From contig NZ_JBHEQA010000001.1 in assembly GCF_043678055.1 (NCBI RefSeq), forward strand, positions 1,426,001 through 1,490,000: a DNA stretch of 64,000 nucleotides, read 5' to 3'. The position numbers were made by a program, and so were the translations under genes. The stretch's first letter is position 1. Every line of letters begins with the position of its first letter. Shown here piece after piece: positions 8,382 through 15,573 of the stretch. Source of the DNA: Spongiimicrobium salis (GTDB taxonomy: Bacteria > Bacteroidota > Bacteroidia > Flavobacteriales > Flavobacteriaceae). A model generated the notes under the pieces. That model saw only the letters and a program-made list of their open reading frames with translations, made no database searches and was not told the origin of the DNA.

Positions 8382-8387
8382 AAATCT

Positions 8388-9134
8388 ATGAAATTAAACT
8401 TAAAAATATGGCGTCAAAAAGATGCCACTTCAAAAGGGCAAATAGTTGATTATCCATTGGATGGTGTTGAAGGGGACATGTCCTTTTTAGAAATGTTGGA
8501 CGTCTTAAACGAAAGTCTCATCAATAAAGGGGAAGAACCTGTAGCCTTTGATCATGACTGTAGGGAAGGCATCTGTGGTACTTGTTCTCTCCAAATCAAT
8601 GGAGAGCCCCATGGTCCGGATCGTTTGGTAACCACTTGCCAGCTGCACATGCGAAAATTTAAGGATGGAGACACTATCGTCATTGAACCTTTCCGTGCAA
8701 AAGCATTTCCATTGATCAAAGATTTGATTGTAGACCGCAGTGCATTTGATCGCATTCAACAATCGGGTGGTTACATTTCCGTGAACACTTCAGGAAATAC
8801 GGTAGACGCCAATGCTATTCCCATAGAAAAGGAAAAAGCCGATGAAGCTATGGACGCTGCAACCTGCATTGGTTGTGGTGCTTGTGTAGCCGCTTGTAAA
8901 AATGCCAGTGCCATGTTGTTTACTTCAGCCAAAGTATCGCAATTCGCCTTATTGCCACAAGGACAGGTAGAAGCGGTTGATCGTGTACAAAATATGGTAC
9001 GCCAAATGGATTTGGAAGGTTTTGGAAACTGTACCAATACTGGCGCCTGTGAAGTGGAATGCCCTAAAGGCATCTCTTTGGAAAATATCGCGAGATTAAA
9101 TAGGGAATATTTAAGCGCAAGTATAAAAGGATAG
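8388..9134 (+). CDS. sdhB: Succinate dehydrogenase iron-sulfur subunit
   Basis: This subunit relays electrons from the SdhA flavin to the quinone through three Fe-S centres. The 248-aa protein shows the plant-ferredoxin 2Fe-2S motif CREGICGTC with a further cysteine in TTCQLH. It then has a 4Fe-4S motif (CIGCGACVAAC) and a 3Fe-4S/4Fe-4S region (CTNTGACEVECPKGI). The length and cysteine order match B-type Bacteroidota complexes. It is the last gene of the operon, followed by a strong terminator. Expression relative to sdhA may be affected by the repeat block immediately upstream of its start. Confidence 0.96.
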   Translation: MKLNLKIWRQKDATSKGQIVDYPLDGVEGDMSFLEMLDVLNESLINKGEEPVAFDHDCREGICGTCSLQINGEPHGPDRLVTTCQLHMRKFKDGDTIVIEPFRAKAFPLIKDLIVDRSAFDRIQQSGGYISVNTSGNTVDANAIPIEKEKADEAMDAATCIGCGACVAACKNASAMLFTSAKVSQFALLPQGQVEAVDRVQNMVRQMDLEGFGNCTNTGACEVECPKGISLENIARLNREYLSASIKG

Positions 9135-9163
9135 TTTCTATTCTATAACATCCCACAATATTG

Positions 9164-9195
9164 AAACCCTGTGCATTACTGTTCAGGGTTTTTTA
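9164..9195 (+). terminator. Terminator of the sdh operon
   Basis: A stem AAACCCTG (9164-9171) / CAGGGTTT (9184-9191) with a 12-base loop runs straight into a T tract. It stands 30 bases after the sdhB stop codon. Confidence 0.8.
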
Positions 9196-9236
9196 ATGCA
9201 GAAAACTATTGTATTTTAGTACTTCAAGTACACCCT

Positions 9237-10130
9237 ATGAAAACAACATTTCTCTTACTATTTACTATTCTCCTTTCCGTCTATGCCCATGCCCAAACCC
9301 CTGCTCCTTTTAATGAAGAAAAACTACTGGAACGTTTAAAAACCCTTTCTTCGGATACCTTTGAAGGAAGAAGAACCGGTGAAAAGGGAAATCTCATGGC
9401 CCGAGATTATATCATGGAGCAGTTCAAGGCTTTGGGCGCTCAACCCTTCGGAAGCAAATACGATCATCATTTTTCATTTCAGGCGGGCAATACAAGCTAT
9501 AAAGCGGCCAATATTCTGTCTATATACAAAGGCACGGTCAGCCCTGAAAAATACATTGTAGTTAGTGCCCATTATGATCACTTGGGGATACGAAACGGTA
9601 AAATATATAATGGCGCCGATGATGATGCATCTGGAATCTCCGCATTATTTAGCTTTGCGGAATATTTAAATGCCAATCCTCCAAAACACAGTATTATACT
9701 GGCTGCTTTTGATGGGGAAGAACTAGGTTTGCAGGGAGCTCGTTATTTTGTGGATAAGATGAAAAACAGTACGATCGTTGCCAATATTAACATGGACATG
9801 ATCAGTAGGAGCAAAAAAGATGAACTCTATGTGGTTGGAGCGCGATATCATAAAAAGTTAGCGGAAATTCTAAAGAGTTATACGAATCCAACAACTTCCA
9901 AATTACTTCAAGGGCACGATGGTACAGATGGGAAGCAAGATTGGACCAGTGCCTCCGACCATGGGGCTTTTCATGCAGCAAAGATTCCTTTTCTTTATTT
10001 TGGGGATGAAGATCACCCAGGGTATCACAAGCCCTCGGACGATTTTGAAAAAATCACGCCCCAATTCTATAAAAATGCCGTAAAAATAATTTTGGGAATT
10101 TTTGCCAAGGTCGATGCCTCTGGCCTATAG
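9237..10130 (+). CDS. Secreted M28-family zinc aminopeptidase
   Basis: This is a 297-aa exported metallopeptidase, probably removing N-terminal residues from peptides in the periplasm or outside the cell. The start at 9237 gives a clean signal peptide (MKTTFLLLFTILLSVYAHAQ). All di-zinc ligand motifs of family M28 are visible in order: AHYDHLG (His), NGADDDASG (bridging Asp), DGEELGLQGA (catalytic Glu then Glu ligand), NMDMISR (Asp) and GYHKPSDD (His). There is no extra PA or C-terminal sorting domain, so it should stay in the periplasm. It is monocistronic, between the sdh terminator and the vsr-like gene. Confidence 0.9.
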   Translation: MKTTFLLLFTILLSVYAHAQTPAPFNEEKLLERLKTLSSDTFEGRRTGEKGNLMARDYIMEQFKALGAQPFGSKYDHHFSFQAGNTSYKAANILSIYKGTVSPEKYIVVSAHYDHLGIRNGKIYNGADDDASGISALFSFAEYLNANPPKHSIILAAFDGEELGLQGARYFVDKMKNSTIVANINMDMISRSKKDELYVVGARYHKKLAEILKSYTNPTTSKLLQGHDGTDGKQDWTSASDHGAFHAAKIPFLYFGDEDHPGYHKPSDDFEKITPQFYKNAVKIILGIFAKVDASGL

Positions 10131-10158
10131 GACTTGTTTCTCCTGATAAAATTGCGAC

Positions 10159-10189
10159 TTTTCCGTTAATTTTTTCTTGCCTAACTTTA
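10159..10189 (+). promoter_or_regulatory. Probable promoter of the Vsr-like gene
   Basis: TTTT (10159-10162), a 19-base spacer and TAACTTTA (10182-10189) fit the Bacteroidota promoter form, with one mismatch in each box (TTTG; TAnnTTTG). The ATG follows 4 bases later, so the transcript would be nearly leaderless or the gene could start slightly downstream. Confidence 0.45.
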
Positions 10190-10193
10190 CGCT

Positions 10194-10667
10194 ATGCCCA
10201 AAGCATATGAAAAAGATACGCCCATAAAAGTACCTCGTTTTAATGAGGGTGCCGGTTTTTATACCACTCCCGAACGCTCCAAGATCATGGGCAAAATTAG
10301 AGGGAAGAACACCAAACCAGAGCTTGCTTTTAGGAAAGCCCTATGGAAAGCCGGCTATAGGTACAGGATAGATTACAAAAAGTTAATTGGGAAACCGGAT
10401 ATCGCTTTAAAAAAATACAAAACGGTCATCTTTATTGATGGTGAATACTGGCATGGTTACGAATGGGAGAAGCGCAAGAAAAAAATAAAAACCAATAGGG
10501 ATTTTTGGATTCCTAAAATAGAACGCAATATACAACGAGATCGTGAGGTGAATACTGCCCTAGAAGCGCAAGGATATACCGTGTTTCGTTTTTGGGAACG
10601 CGACATTAAAAAAAATCTTGACGCCTGCTTGCAAAAAGTGATTTCCCATTTAAAGGCACAGTTATAA
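10194..10667 (+). CDS. Vsr-family (very short patch repair-like) endonuclease, orphan
   Basis: This 157-aa protein belongs to the Vsr/PD-(D/E)XK group. It has SKIMGKIRGKNTKPEL (N-terminal signature), GKPDIAL with the metal-binding aspartate (Asp69), and EYWHGYEW with the conserved catalytic-site histidine (His87). TNRDFWIPKIERNIQRD is also characteristic. In E. coli Vsr nicks at T:G mismatches left by deaminated 5-methylcytosine, and a structural zinc is held by Cys66, His71, Cys73 and Cys117. By my alignment those positions are Glu84, Tyr89, Trp91 and Arg136 here, so the zinc site is gone. No cytosine methyltransferase is in the window. It may be a general nuclease or repair enzyme rather than a Dcm partner. 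It is convergent with the next gene, with 3 bases between the stops. Confidence 0.85.
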   Translation: MPKAYEKDTPIKVPRFNEGAGFYTTPERSKIMGKIRGKNTKPELAFRKALWKAGYRYRIDYKKLIGKPDIALKKYKTVIFIDGEYWHGYEWEKRKKKIKTNRDFWIPKIERNIQRDREVNTALEAQGYTVFRFWERDIKKNLDACLQKVISHLKAQL

Positions 10668-10670
10668 GCT

Positions 10671-11375
10671 TTAATTGATCAATTTTTTCACAATCACAAA
10701 GACCTTATAAATATCTCTGAGGGGAATTTCAAAATCGGCATATTCCGGGGATTCGTTCAAACTATGACAGCGAATTGTTTTCTTACTGTTATCAAAATCA
10801 TTGATTTGTTTGCACAGTAAGGCGCTCTTATACAATAGCACGCAATTAAAGTGCTTTATAGAATCCACAAAGAGTGCTTCCTTGGGCAATTCCCTCGCTA
10901 AAACAATAGTCCCATTTGGAATGCCATTCAATTTTCCATTATTCATGGCACTTCCCAGAATTTCAAAAGCCCTGAAATTCCCATCGGCCATATTATCCGT
11001 CACAAAAGAAGCTTTATGCAAATCCTTCATATAATCAATATCCAGAAACTTCTTTGCATACGCTTCATAGTCGTTGGTCAGAATCAAAGGTGCCGTAACC
11101 TCATATTTGCCATTTCCGAGACTTTTTACACTACTTAACTTATTTAAACTGGGAGGTTCATTCTGATATACTGCGGTCTGTTCGTTGATTTCATATTCGT
11201 ACAATTGTGAAATACTAAGGTTAAAATAGGCGGCAAGTTTTGTGAGGTTTTTCCTTGGGATATTCGCCTCCTTCCTCTCATAAAGTTGAATTGTACGCAA
11301 ACTAACACCTATTGCAGTAGCTAATTCTGTCTGACTACAATTTTTTTCTCGCCTTAGTTGCTTTAATATAAACAT
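10671..11375 (-). CDS. XRE-type regulator with S24 (CI/LexA-like) C-terminal domain lacking the catalytic serine
   Basis: This 234-aa repressor-like protein has an HTH_3 domain at residues 4-60 (SQTELATAIGVSLRTIQLYERKE). A C-terminal S24-fold domain spans about residues 130-230. In self-cleaving CI/LexA proteins the motif is G-D-S-M with Ser as nucleophile. Here the equivalent reads GSAM (141-144), so Ser is replaced by Ala, while the partner lysine may be retained (LLCKQ, Lys189). Autocleavage is therefore unlikely, and the domain probably serves dimerisation or ligand sensing. It is divergent from the small HTH protein at 11580, a layout typical of phage-derived switches, but no other phage genes are present. 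Targets are unknown. Confidence 0.8.
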   Translation of the reverse strand: MFILKQLRREKNCSQTELATAIGVSLRTIQLYERKEANIPRKNLTKLAAYFNLSISQLYEYEINEQTAVYQNEPPSLNKLSSVKSLGNGKYEVTAPLILTNDYEAYAKKFLDIDYMKDLHKASFVTDNMADGNFRAFEILGSAMNNGKLNGIPNGTIVLARELPKEALFVDSIKHFNCVLLYKSALLCKQINDFDNSKKTIRCHSLNESPEYADFEIPLRDIYKVFVIVKKLIN

Positions 11376-11456
11376 AAAATCGTATTTTGCGTAATAATCT
11401 TACATATATTGTTGAATATGCAATTTTAATACATATGTCTGTACTTCAATTACAAA

Positions 11457-11464
11457 CAAATATA
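11457..11464 (-). promoter_or_regulatory. Candidate -7 element for the XRE/S24 regulator
   Basis: On the minus strand the sequence reads TATATTTG, an exact TAnnTTTG match, 82 bases upstream of the regulator start. No clear TTTG is seen at the -33 position, so this is a one-box prediction. Confidence 0.35.
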
Positions 11465-11579
11465 ACCAAATGTGTAGCAATATTGACCATAAATTCAAAG
11501 CCTTGTAAAAACAGAAGACAAAAACATCAAAAACGTTCCGCGCTAAGCCGGAATATCAACTTTAAAACGCAATTACACT

Positions 11580-11855
11580 ATGTTCGAAAAGAATGACTAT
11601 GGAAAACCGATCAGCGAAAAACTATCTTCAGTTTTACGCAGAAACACCACCAAAGGCGATTTCGCCAATGTAGCCACACAGACCAATATCAGTTTCTCCA
11701 CGATACGCGATGTGGTATATCGCACCAACAGTTTAACTAAATCCAATTCCAAAGGCATTGAAGTATTGATAAAGACAGCTTTCAATAACGCTGTTGCCCA
11801 TCAATTGATGGCCGAAAGTGACAAATTATTCTTGGATAGGATCCTATCTCCATAA
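11580..11855 (+). CDS. Small HTH-like protein of unknown function
   Basis: This 91-aa protein looks like a DNA-binding domain: ANVATQTNISFSTIRDVVYR (about residues 30-48) has the spacing of a helix-turn-helix with a recognition helix, followed by a basic, polar stretch and a C-terminal amphipathic helix. There is no signal peptide or membrane segment. It is divergent from the XRE/S24 regulator, 204 bases away, and could be its partner in a two-repressor switch. Small proteins of this type in Bacteroidota are annotated only as hypothetical as far as I know. The frame is free of stops and looks protein-like in composition. The function is not established. Confidence 0.6.
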   Translation: MFEKNDYGKPISEKLSSVLRRNTTKGDFANVATQTNISFSTIRDVVYRTNSLTKSNSKGIEVLIKTAFNNAVAHQLMAESDKLFLDRILSP

Positions 11856-11880
11856 TCCCAAGTCATTGTTCAAGGGGTTC

Positions 11881-11920
11881 ATTGCTAATTTCAGTATTTT
11901 TATACTTTCATTTTAGCAAT
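11881..11920. promoter_or_regulatory. 40-base two-part dyad upstream of the aminotransferase gene
   Basis: The outer arms ATTGCTAA (11881-11888) and TTAGCAAT (11913-11920) are perfect complements. Inside them AGTAT (11893-11897) and ATACT (11902-11906) form a second perfect pair around TTTT. No T tract follows, so an operator or RNA structure ahead of the ATG at 11931 is more likely than a terminator. Confidence 0.5.
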
Positions 11921-11930
11921 CTATCACCCT

Positions 11931-13091
11931 ATGCACCACACACCTTCCATTTCGTCTTCCAAACTTCCTAATGTCGGCACCAATATCTTTACCACTATGG
12001 GTCGTTTGGCCAATGAACATGGAGCTGTAAACATTGCGCAGGGATTTCCAAACTTTGAACCAGATCCGGTTTTGATCGATTTGGTTTCGGAGGCCATGAA
12101 CAAAGGCTATAATCAATATGCCCCCATGGCAGGAGATTTTGGCTTACGTGAGGTTATTGCTCAAAAAATGGAGCAATTGTATGGCAGATACTACCACCCC
12201 GAACATGAAGTTACCATCACCATTGGTGCTACACAGGCCATTTATAGTATCATAGGAGCTTTTGTTCGTCCGGGTGACGAGGTTATTGTATTTAAACCCG
12301 CTTATGATTGTTATGAACCCGCTATTGAAATTAATGGCGGTGTTCCCGTTTTGATACCACTACAGGGTCTGACTTATACCATAGATTGGAAGGAATTTAA
12401 GGGTAAACTCTCTTCCAAGACCAAAATGGTCATTATAAATACGCCGCACAATCCCAGTGGGACCCTCTTATCCAAAGAGGATATGTTGCAATTGCAGCAA
12501 TTGCTGAAAGGCACGGACATTATCCTGATCAGTGATGAGGTATACGAGCATATTGTTTTTGATGGAAAATCACATGAAAGTGCGGCAAAATATCCAGATT
12601 TGGCGGCCCGAAGTTTCATTTGTGCTTCTTTTGGAAAAACCTTTCACATTACCGGTTGGCGTACCGGCTACTGTGTAGCTCCAGAGGCCTTAATGTACGA
12701 GTTTCGGAAATCCCATCAATTCAATGTGTTTTCTGCCAACCATCCTATCCAAGTAGCCTTGGCGACCTATATGAAAAATCCTAAAACCTATTTGGAACTC
12801 TCTTCCTTTTTTGAACAAAAAAGAAACTTCTTTTTAAACGCTATAGCCGGTTCAAGATTCAAAGCTATCCCATCACAAGGCACTTATTTTCAATTGTTGG
12901 ACTACAGTGCGATTACGGATGAAAACGACCTTACTCTTGCTAAAAGATTGGTGCGGGAATACGGAATAGCAAGCATTCCGATTTCTGTATTCAATATCAA
13001 TGAAGAGAACAAAACCCATCAACTCCGTTTTTGTTTCGCGAAGACCGCGGAGACTTTGGAAAAAGCGGCGGAGATTTTATTGAAAATTTAG
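11931..13091 (+). CDS. PLP-dependent class I/II aminotransferase (methionine/kynurenine aminotransferase-like, YbdL group)
   Basis: This 386-aa fold-type I aminotransferase is cytosolic. Motifs in order are NIAQGFPNFEPD at the N-terminus, GATQAIYS (PLP phosphate binding), NTPHNPSGT (Asn contacting the cofactor), SDEVYEHIVF (Asp to the pyridine nitrogen, Tyr) and SFGKTFHITGWRTGY with the Schiff-base lysine near residue 237. RFCFAK at the C-terminus supplies the carboxylate-binding arginine. The NIAQGFP start and overall pattern best fit the YbdL/kynurenine aminotransferase subgroup, which uses methionine and aromatic or kynurenine-type amino acids. The exact substrate cannot be fixed by eye. 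It stands alone behind a strong dyad and is convergent with the thioredoxin-like gene. Confidence 0.88.
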   Translation: MHHTPSISSSKLPNVGTNIFTTMGRLANEHGAVNIAQGFPNFEPDPVLIDLVSEAMNKGYNQYAPMAGDFGLREVIAQKMEQLYGRYYHPEHEVTITIGATQAIYSIIGAFVRPGDEVIVFKPAYDCYEPAIEINGGVPVLIPLQGLTYTIDWKEFKGKLSSKTKMVIINTPHNPSGTLLSKEDMLQLQQLLKGTDIILISDEVYEHIVFDGKSHESAAKYPDLAARSFICASFGKTFHITGWRTGYCVAPEALMYEFRKSHQFNVFSANHPIQVALATYMKNPKTYLELSSFFEQKRNFFLNAIAGSRFKAIPSQGTYFQLLDYSAITDENDLTLAKRLVREYGIASIPISVFNINEENKTHQLRFCFAKTAETLEKAAEILLKI

Positions 13092-13104
13092 TCCATATCA
13101 TACT

Positions 13105-13683
13105 TCAATCCTGAGGAAGTTTGAGTAAGCTGGCATATTTTGGGGTATATCGGGCTCCATTAATAATTGCGGCCATATCCTTTTCCAAGGATTCAATAGG
13201 AGATTCCACAATCCTATTCACTTCCTTTCCATTCTTTAAAAATATAAAGGTGGGCACTTTTATGATCTGCCATCCTTTCTCCTCCCCTCCCGGGCTTTTC
13301 TTGTAGTTAGGTTTCATATAATCCACAGCCACCATATTCAACTTGTTCTGAGGAAAGTTCAACACTTCCAATATTTTATAGAAGCGTGGCACTTCTCTTT
13401 TGCTATCCCCGCACCAAGTCCCCATAAATGCAAGTATTTCCATTTTTTTAAGCTTCGTTTTCAACGGCATTATTGCAGCACTATCAACGGTATAGCCGGT
13501 ATAATTTGCAGCAAACCAAGGCGCAAAAGGGTCTTGTTGTAAGCCTTTCTTGTTTATTTTTCCCAACAGTTTAGTTCTCCCCTGAGCATCTTTCATCTTG
13601 GTATTGATTTGTTGCGCCGTCCCCGTGTAAGACATCATAAAAAGAACAATTTTTAAGAAGATAAGTCGGTTTAAGATCATCAT
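13105..13683 (-). CDS. Secreted thioredoxin-fold protein with only one active-site cysteine
   Basis: This 192-aa exported protein (signal peptide about residues 1-23, ending GTAQ) has a thioredoxin domain at about residues 75-180. The active site reads WCGDSKR (Cys91, Ser94) instead of the usual WCxxC, so the resolving cysteine is missing. The cis-proline region is present (IKVPTFIFLKNGKEV). A one-cysteine thioredoxin cannot run the normal dithiol exchange; it may act as a monothiol reductant or a chaperone, or work with an external thiol. Two methionine codons open the frame and either may be used. It is convergent with the aminotransferase. Confidence 0.85.
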   Translation of the reverse strand: MMILNRLIFLKIVLFMMSYTGTAQQINTKMKDAQGRTKLLGKINKKGLQQDPFAPWFAANYTGYTVDSAAIMPLKTKLKKMEILAFMGTWCGDSKREVPRFYKILEVLNFPQNKLNMVAVDYMKPNYKKSPGGEEKGWQIIKVPTFIFLKNGKEVNRIVESPIESLEKDMAAIINGARYTPKYASLLKLPQD

Positions 13684-13763
13684 TGTTTTTGGATTTAAAG
13701 TTTCTCAAACCTAAGCTTGTACAGGAAGTCTTACCAATTCCCTGTAGCAACAACCTATAAAAA

Positions 13764-13785
13764 CATAGCAACTGCATATGCTATG
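13764..13785. promoter_or_regulatory. Inverted repeat upstream of the LytS-like kinase
   Basis: CATAGC (13764-13769) and GCTATG (13780-13785) form a perfect dyad 10 bases apart in the divergent gap between the thioredoxin-like gene and the histidine kinase gene. Its size fits a dimeric regulator site. No binding protein can be named. Confidence 0.3.
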
Positions 13786-13825
13786 GTACAACATGCCATT
13801 TCACTAATCCCTGTCGTTCATATTC

Positions 13826-14869
13826 ATGAAACAGCCTTTCGTATACGCTTTCTTGAACAGTATGCTCTTTTTTCCTAATTTTCCTCTTTTATTGTACATG
13901 AACTTTTTAAGCCAGCGGATTTCCAAAATACTGATACATCTTTTGTTTTGGATGCTTTTTGTTTTTGTCTCCCTTTTTGTATTCTCGGATTACTATTGGG
14001 AAGAAAATCCATTTCTTCAATATTTAGCTATTCTTATTGCTATTGTTTATGTAAATAATACTATTCTCCTTCCATTTTTTATAAAGAGGCGTTACTATTT
14101 TCTTTATGCTATTATTATTAGTGCCATTGCTTTTTTGGGAACGCAACTGTACTGCAATGTCTTTGCAGAATGTGGTTGTTCTATCATGAAGTGCCTCTCG
14201 GATTATTTATGGCAAACCTTGGTTCCCATTGTTTTCTTTTCCTTTATATGGATGTTGTATGGATATCTTCAAAAACAGGAAGAATTAGAGCGCATAAAGA
14301 AGGAAAATACGGAAATGGAACTACAGTATTTAAAGTCCCAGATAAATCCGCATGTCCTCTTTAACAATCTCAATACCATTTATTCGTATTCCCTAGAAAA
14401 ACCAAAGGAGGTTTCGGACATGATTTTAATGCTTTCCGATAATTTAAAGCACGTACTTTATGAAAGCAATTCCCATAAAGTTGCCCTGGAAAAGGAGCTA
14501 GATTACATTGCGAACTATATTAGCTTTCAGGAAATCCGAACAGAAAACATTAAACAGATAGATTATAGCGTTCAAACAGATGGCCAGCCTTATAAAATTG
14601 CTCCTTTGCTGCTCATCACCCTTATTGAAAATGCCTTTAAACACAGTGCTGCCCAAAGCACGATTAAAATTGTAATTTCTGTAACGAATAGCATATTGGA
14701 ATGCCGTTGTGAAAACAAGATAAAAACGGTAGAGAACACACCAAATGGGGCACCTATTGGTCTGGAAAATCTTGAAAAACGACTTGCATTGTTGTATAAG
14801 GAGAAGTATGAATTAACGATTGCCAAGACAGATGTATACTCCGTTCTTTTAAAAATGAATTTATCATGA
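13826..14869 (+). CDS. LytS/YehU-type membrane sensor histidine kinase
   Basis: This sensor kinase pairs with the response regulator downstream. Four hydrophobic helices occupy about residues 33-165. A short coiled coil (EELERIKKENTEMELQYLK) and a His_kinase domain follow, with phosphoacceptor histidine in QINPHVLFNNLN and the ATP-binding N box in LITLIENAFKHS. There is no periplasmic sensor domain, so the stimulus is probably felt in the membrane. The frame opens at 13826, but a second ATG at 13898 (MNFLSQRISK, just before the first helix) is the more typical start. The stop overlaps the regulator start (ATGA), giving translational coupling. Confidence 0.9.
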   Translation: MKQPFVYAFLNSMLFFPNFPLLLYMNFLSQRISKILIHLLFWMLFVFVSLFVFSDYYWEENPFLQYLAILIAIVYVNNTILLPFFIKRRYYFLYAIIISAIAFLGTQLYCNVFAECGCSIMKCLSDYLWQTLVPIVFFSFIWMLYGYLQKQEELERIKKENTEMELQYLKSQINPHVLFNNLNTIYSYSLEKPKEVSDMILMLSDNLKHVLYESNSHKVALEKELDYIANYISFQEIRTENIKQIDYSVQTDGQPYKIAPLLLITLIENAFKHSAAQSTIKIVISVTNSILECRCENKIKTVENTPNGAPIGLENLEKRLALLYKEKYELTIAKTDVYSVLLKMNLS

Positions 14870-15567
14870 ATTGTATTATCATTGAGGATGAAATCCCCGC
14901 GCAACGTATCTTGAAAAATTACATTTCAAAAATCCCCGAATTGGAAATTGAAGGGGTTTTTCAATCTGCTCTGGAGGCCAATGCCATATTAGCGTCCAAT
15001 ACCGTTGATATTGTCTTTTTGGATATTAATTTACCCGATATTTCTGGCATTCAATACATCAAAACAATTCCCAATCCTCCAGCGATCATTATGACTACAG
15101 CATATCATGAGCATGCTGTGGCCAGTTTTGAATTGGATACGATTTGTGATTATCTGGTAAAGCCTTTTTCCTTTGATCGATTTCTGAAGGGCCTAAACAA
15201 AGTAAAAAAAGGGATGTACAAGCACAAACCACTACCGGAAAGTACGCCTGAGTCTTCTGACTCCTTCTTCCTTAACATTGATAAGACGCTGCACAGAATA
15301 GGGCTTCACGATATCCTTTATATTGAATCGGATAAGAACTATGTCACCGTAGTCACTAAAAGCAGTCGTTTTTCTTACTTGGATTCGCTTAAAAACTGGA
15401 TGATCAAATTACCTGAAACGCAGTTCATTCAGATACATAAATCTTATATTATAAACTGTTCGGAAATCGTAAAAGTACAGGGAAACATGGCCTATATCGC
15501 AATGCACAAAATTCCCATTGGTCGCTTGTACAAAGCAGCGCTCCTAAAAAAACTACATTTAAAATAA
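14866..15567 (+). CDS. LytTR-family response regulator
   Basis: This 233-aa cytoplasmic regulator has a receiver domain (residues 1-120) with the acidic pair EDE near the N-terminus. The phosphorylated Asp lies in VDIVFLDINLPDISG, and the Lys in DYLVKPFSFDRF. A C-terminal LytTR DNA-binding domain (about residues 135-233) includes FFLNIDKTLHRI, YIESDKNYVTV and QIHKSYIIN. It is coupled by a 4-base overlap to its histidine kinase. Targets are unknown; the convergent gene 6 bases downstream encodes a serine hydrolase, so target genes must lie elsewhere or be this pair itself. Confidence 0.92.
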   Translation: MNCIIIEDEIPAQRILKNYISKIPELEIEGVFQSALEANAILASNTVDIVFLDINLPDISGIQYIKTIPNPPAIIMTTAYHEHAVASFELDTICDYLVKPFSFDRFLKGLNKVKKGMYKHKPLPESTPESSDSFFLNIDKTLHRIGLHDILYIESDKNYVTVVTKSSRFSYLDSLKNWMIKLPETQFIQIHKSYIINCSEIVKVQGNMAYIAMHKIPIGRLYKAALLKKLHLK

Positions 15568-15573
15568 ATTCCA

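Noticed and set aside
8319..8387. Small RNA in the sdhA-sdhB spacer
   Set aside because: No promoter or terminator of its own; better described as a repeat element.
11387..11596. 69-residue plus-strand ORF before the small HTH gene
   Set aside because: The composition looks non-coding (mixed, Lys/Asn-rich, no domain) and it overlaps the start of the better HTH frame; the region is more likely a divergent promoter.
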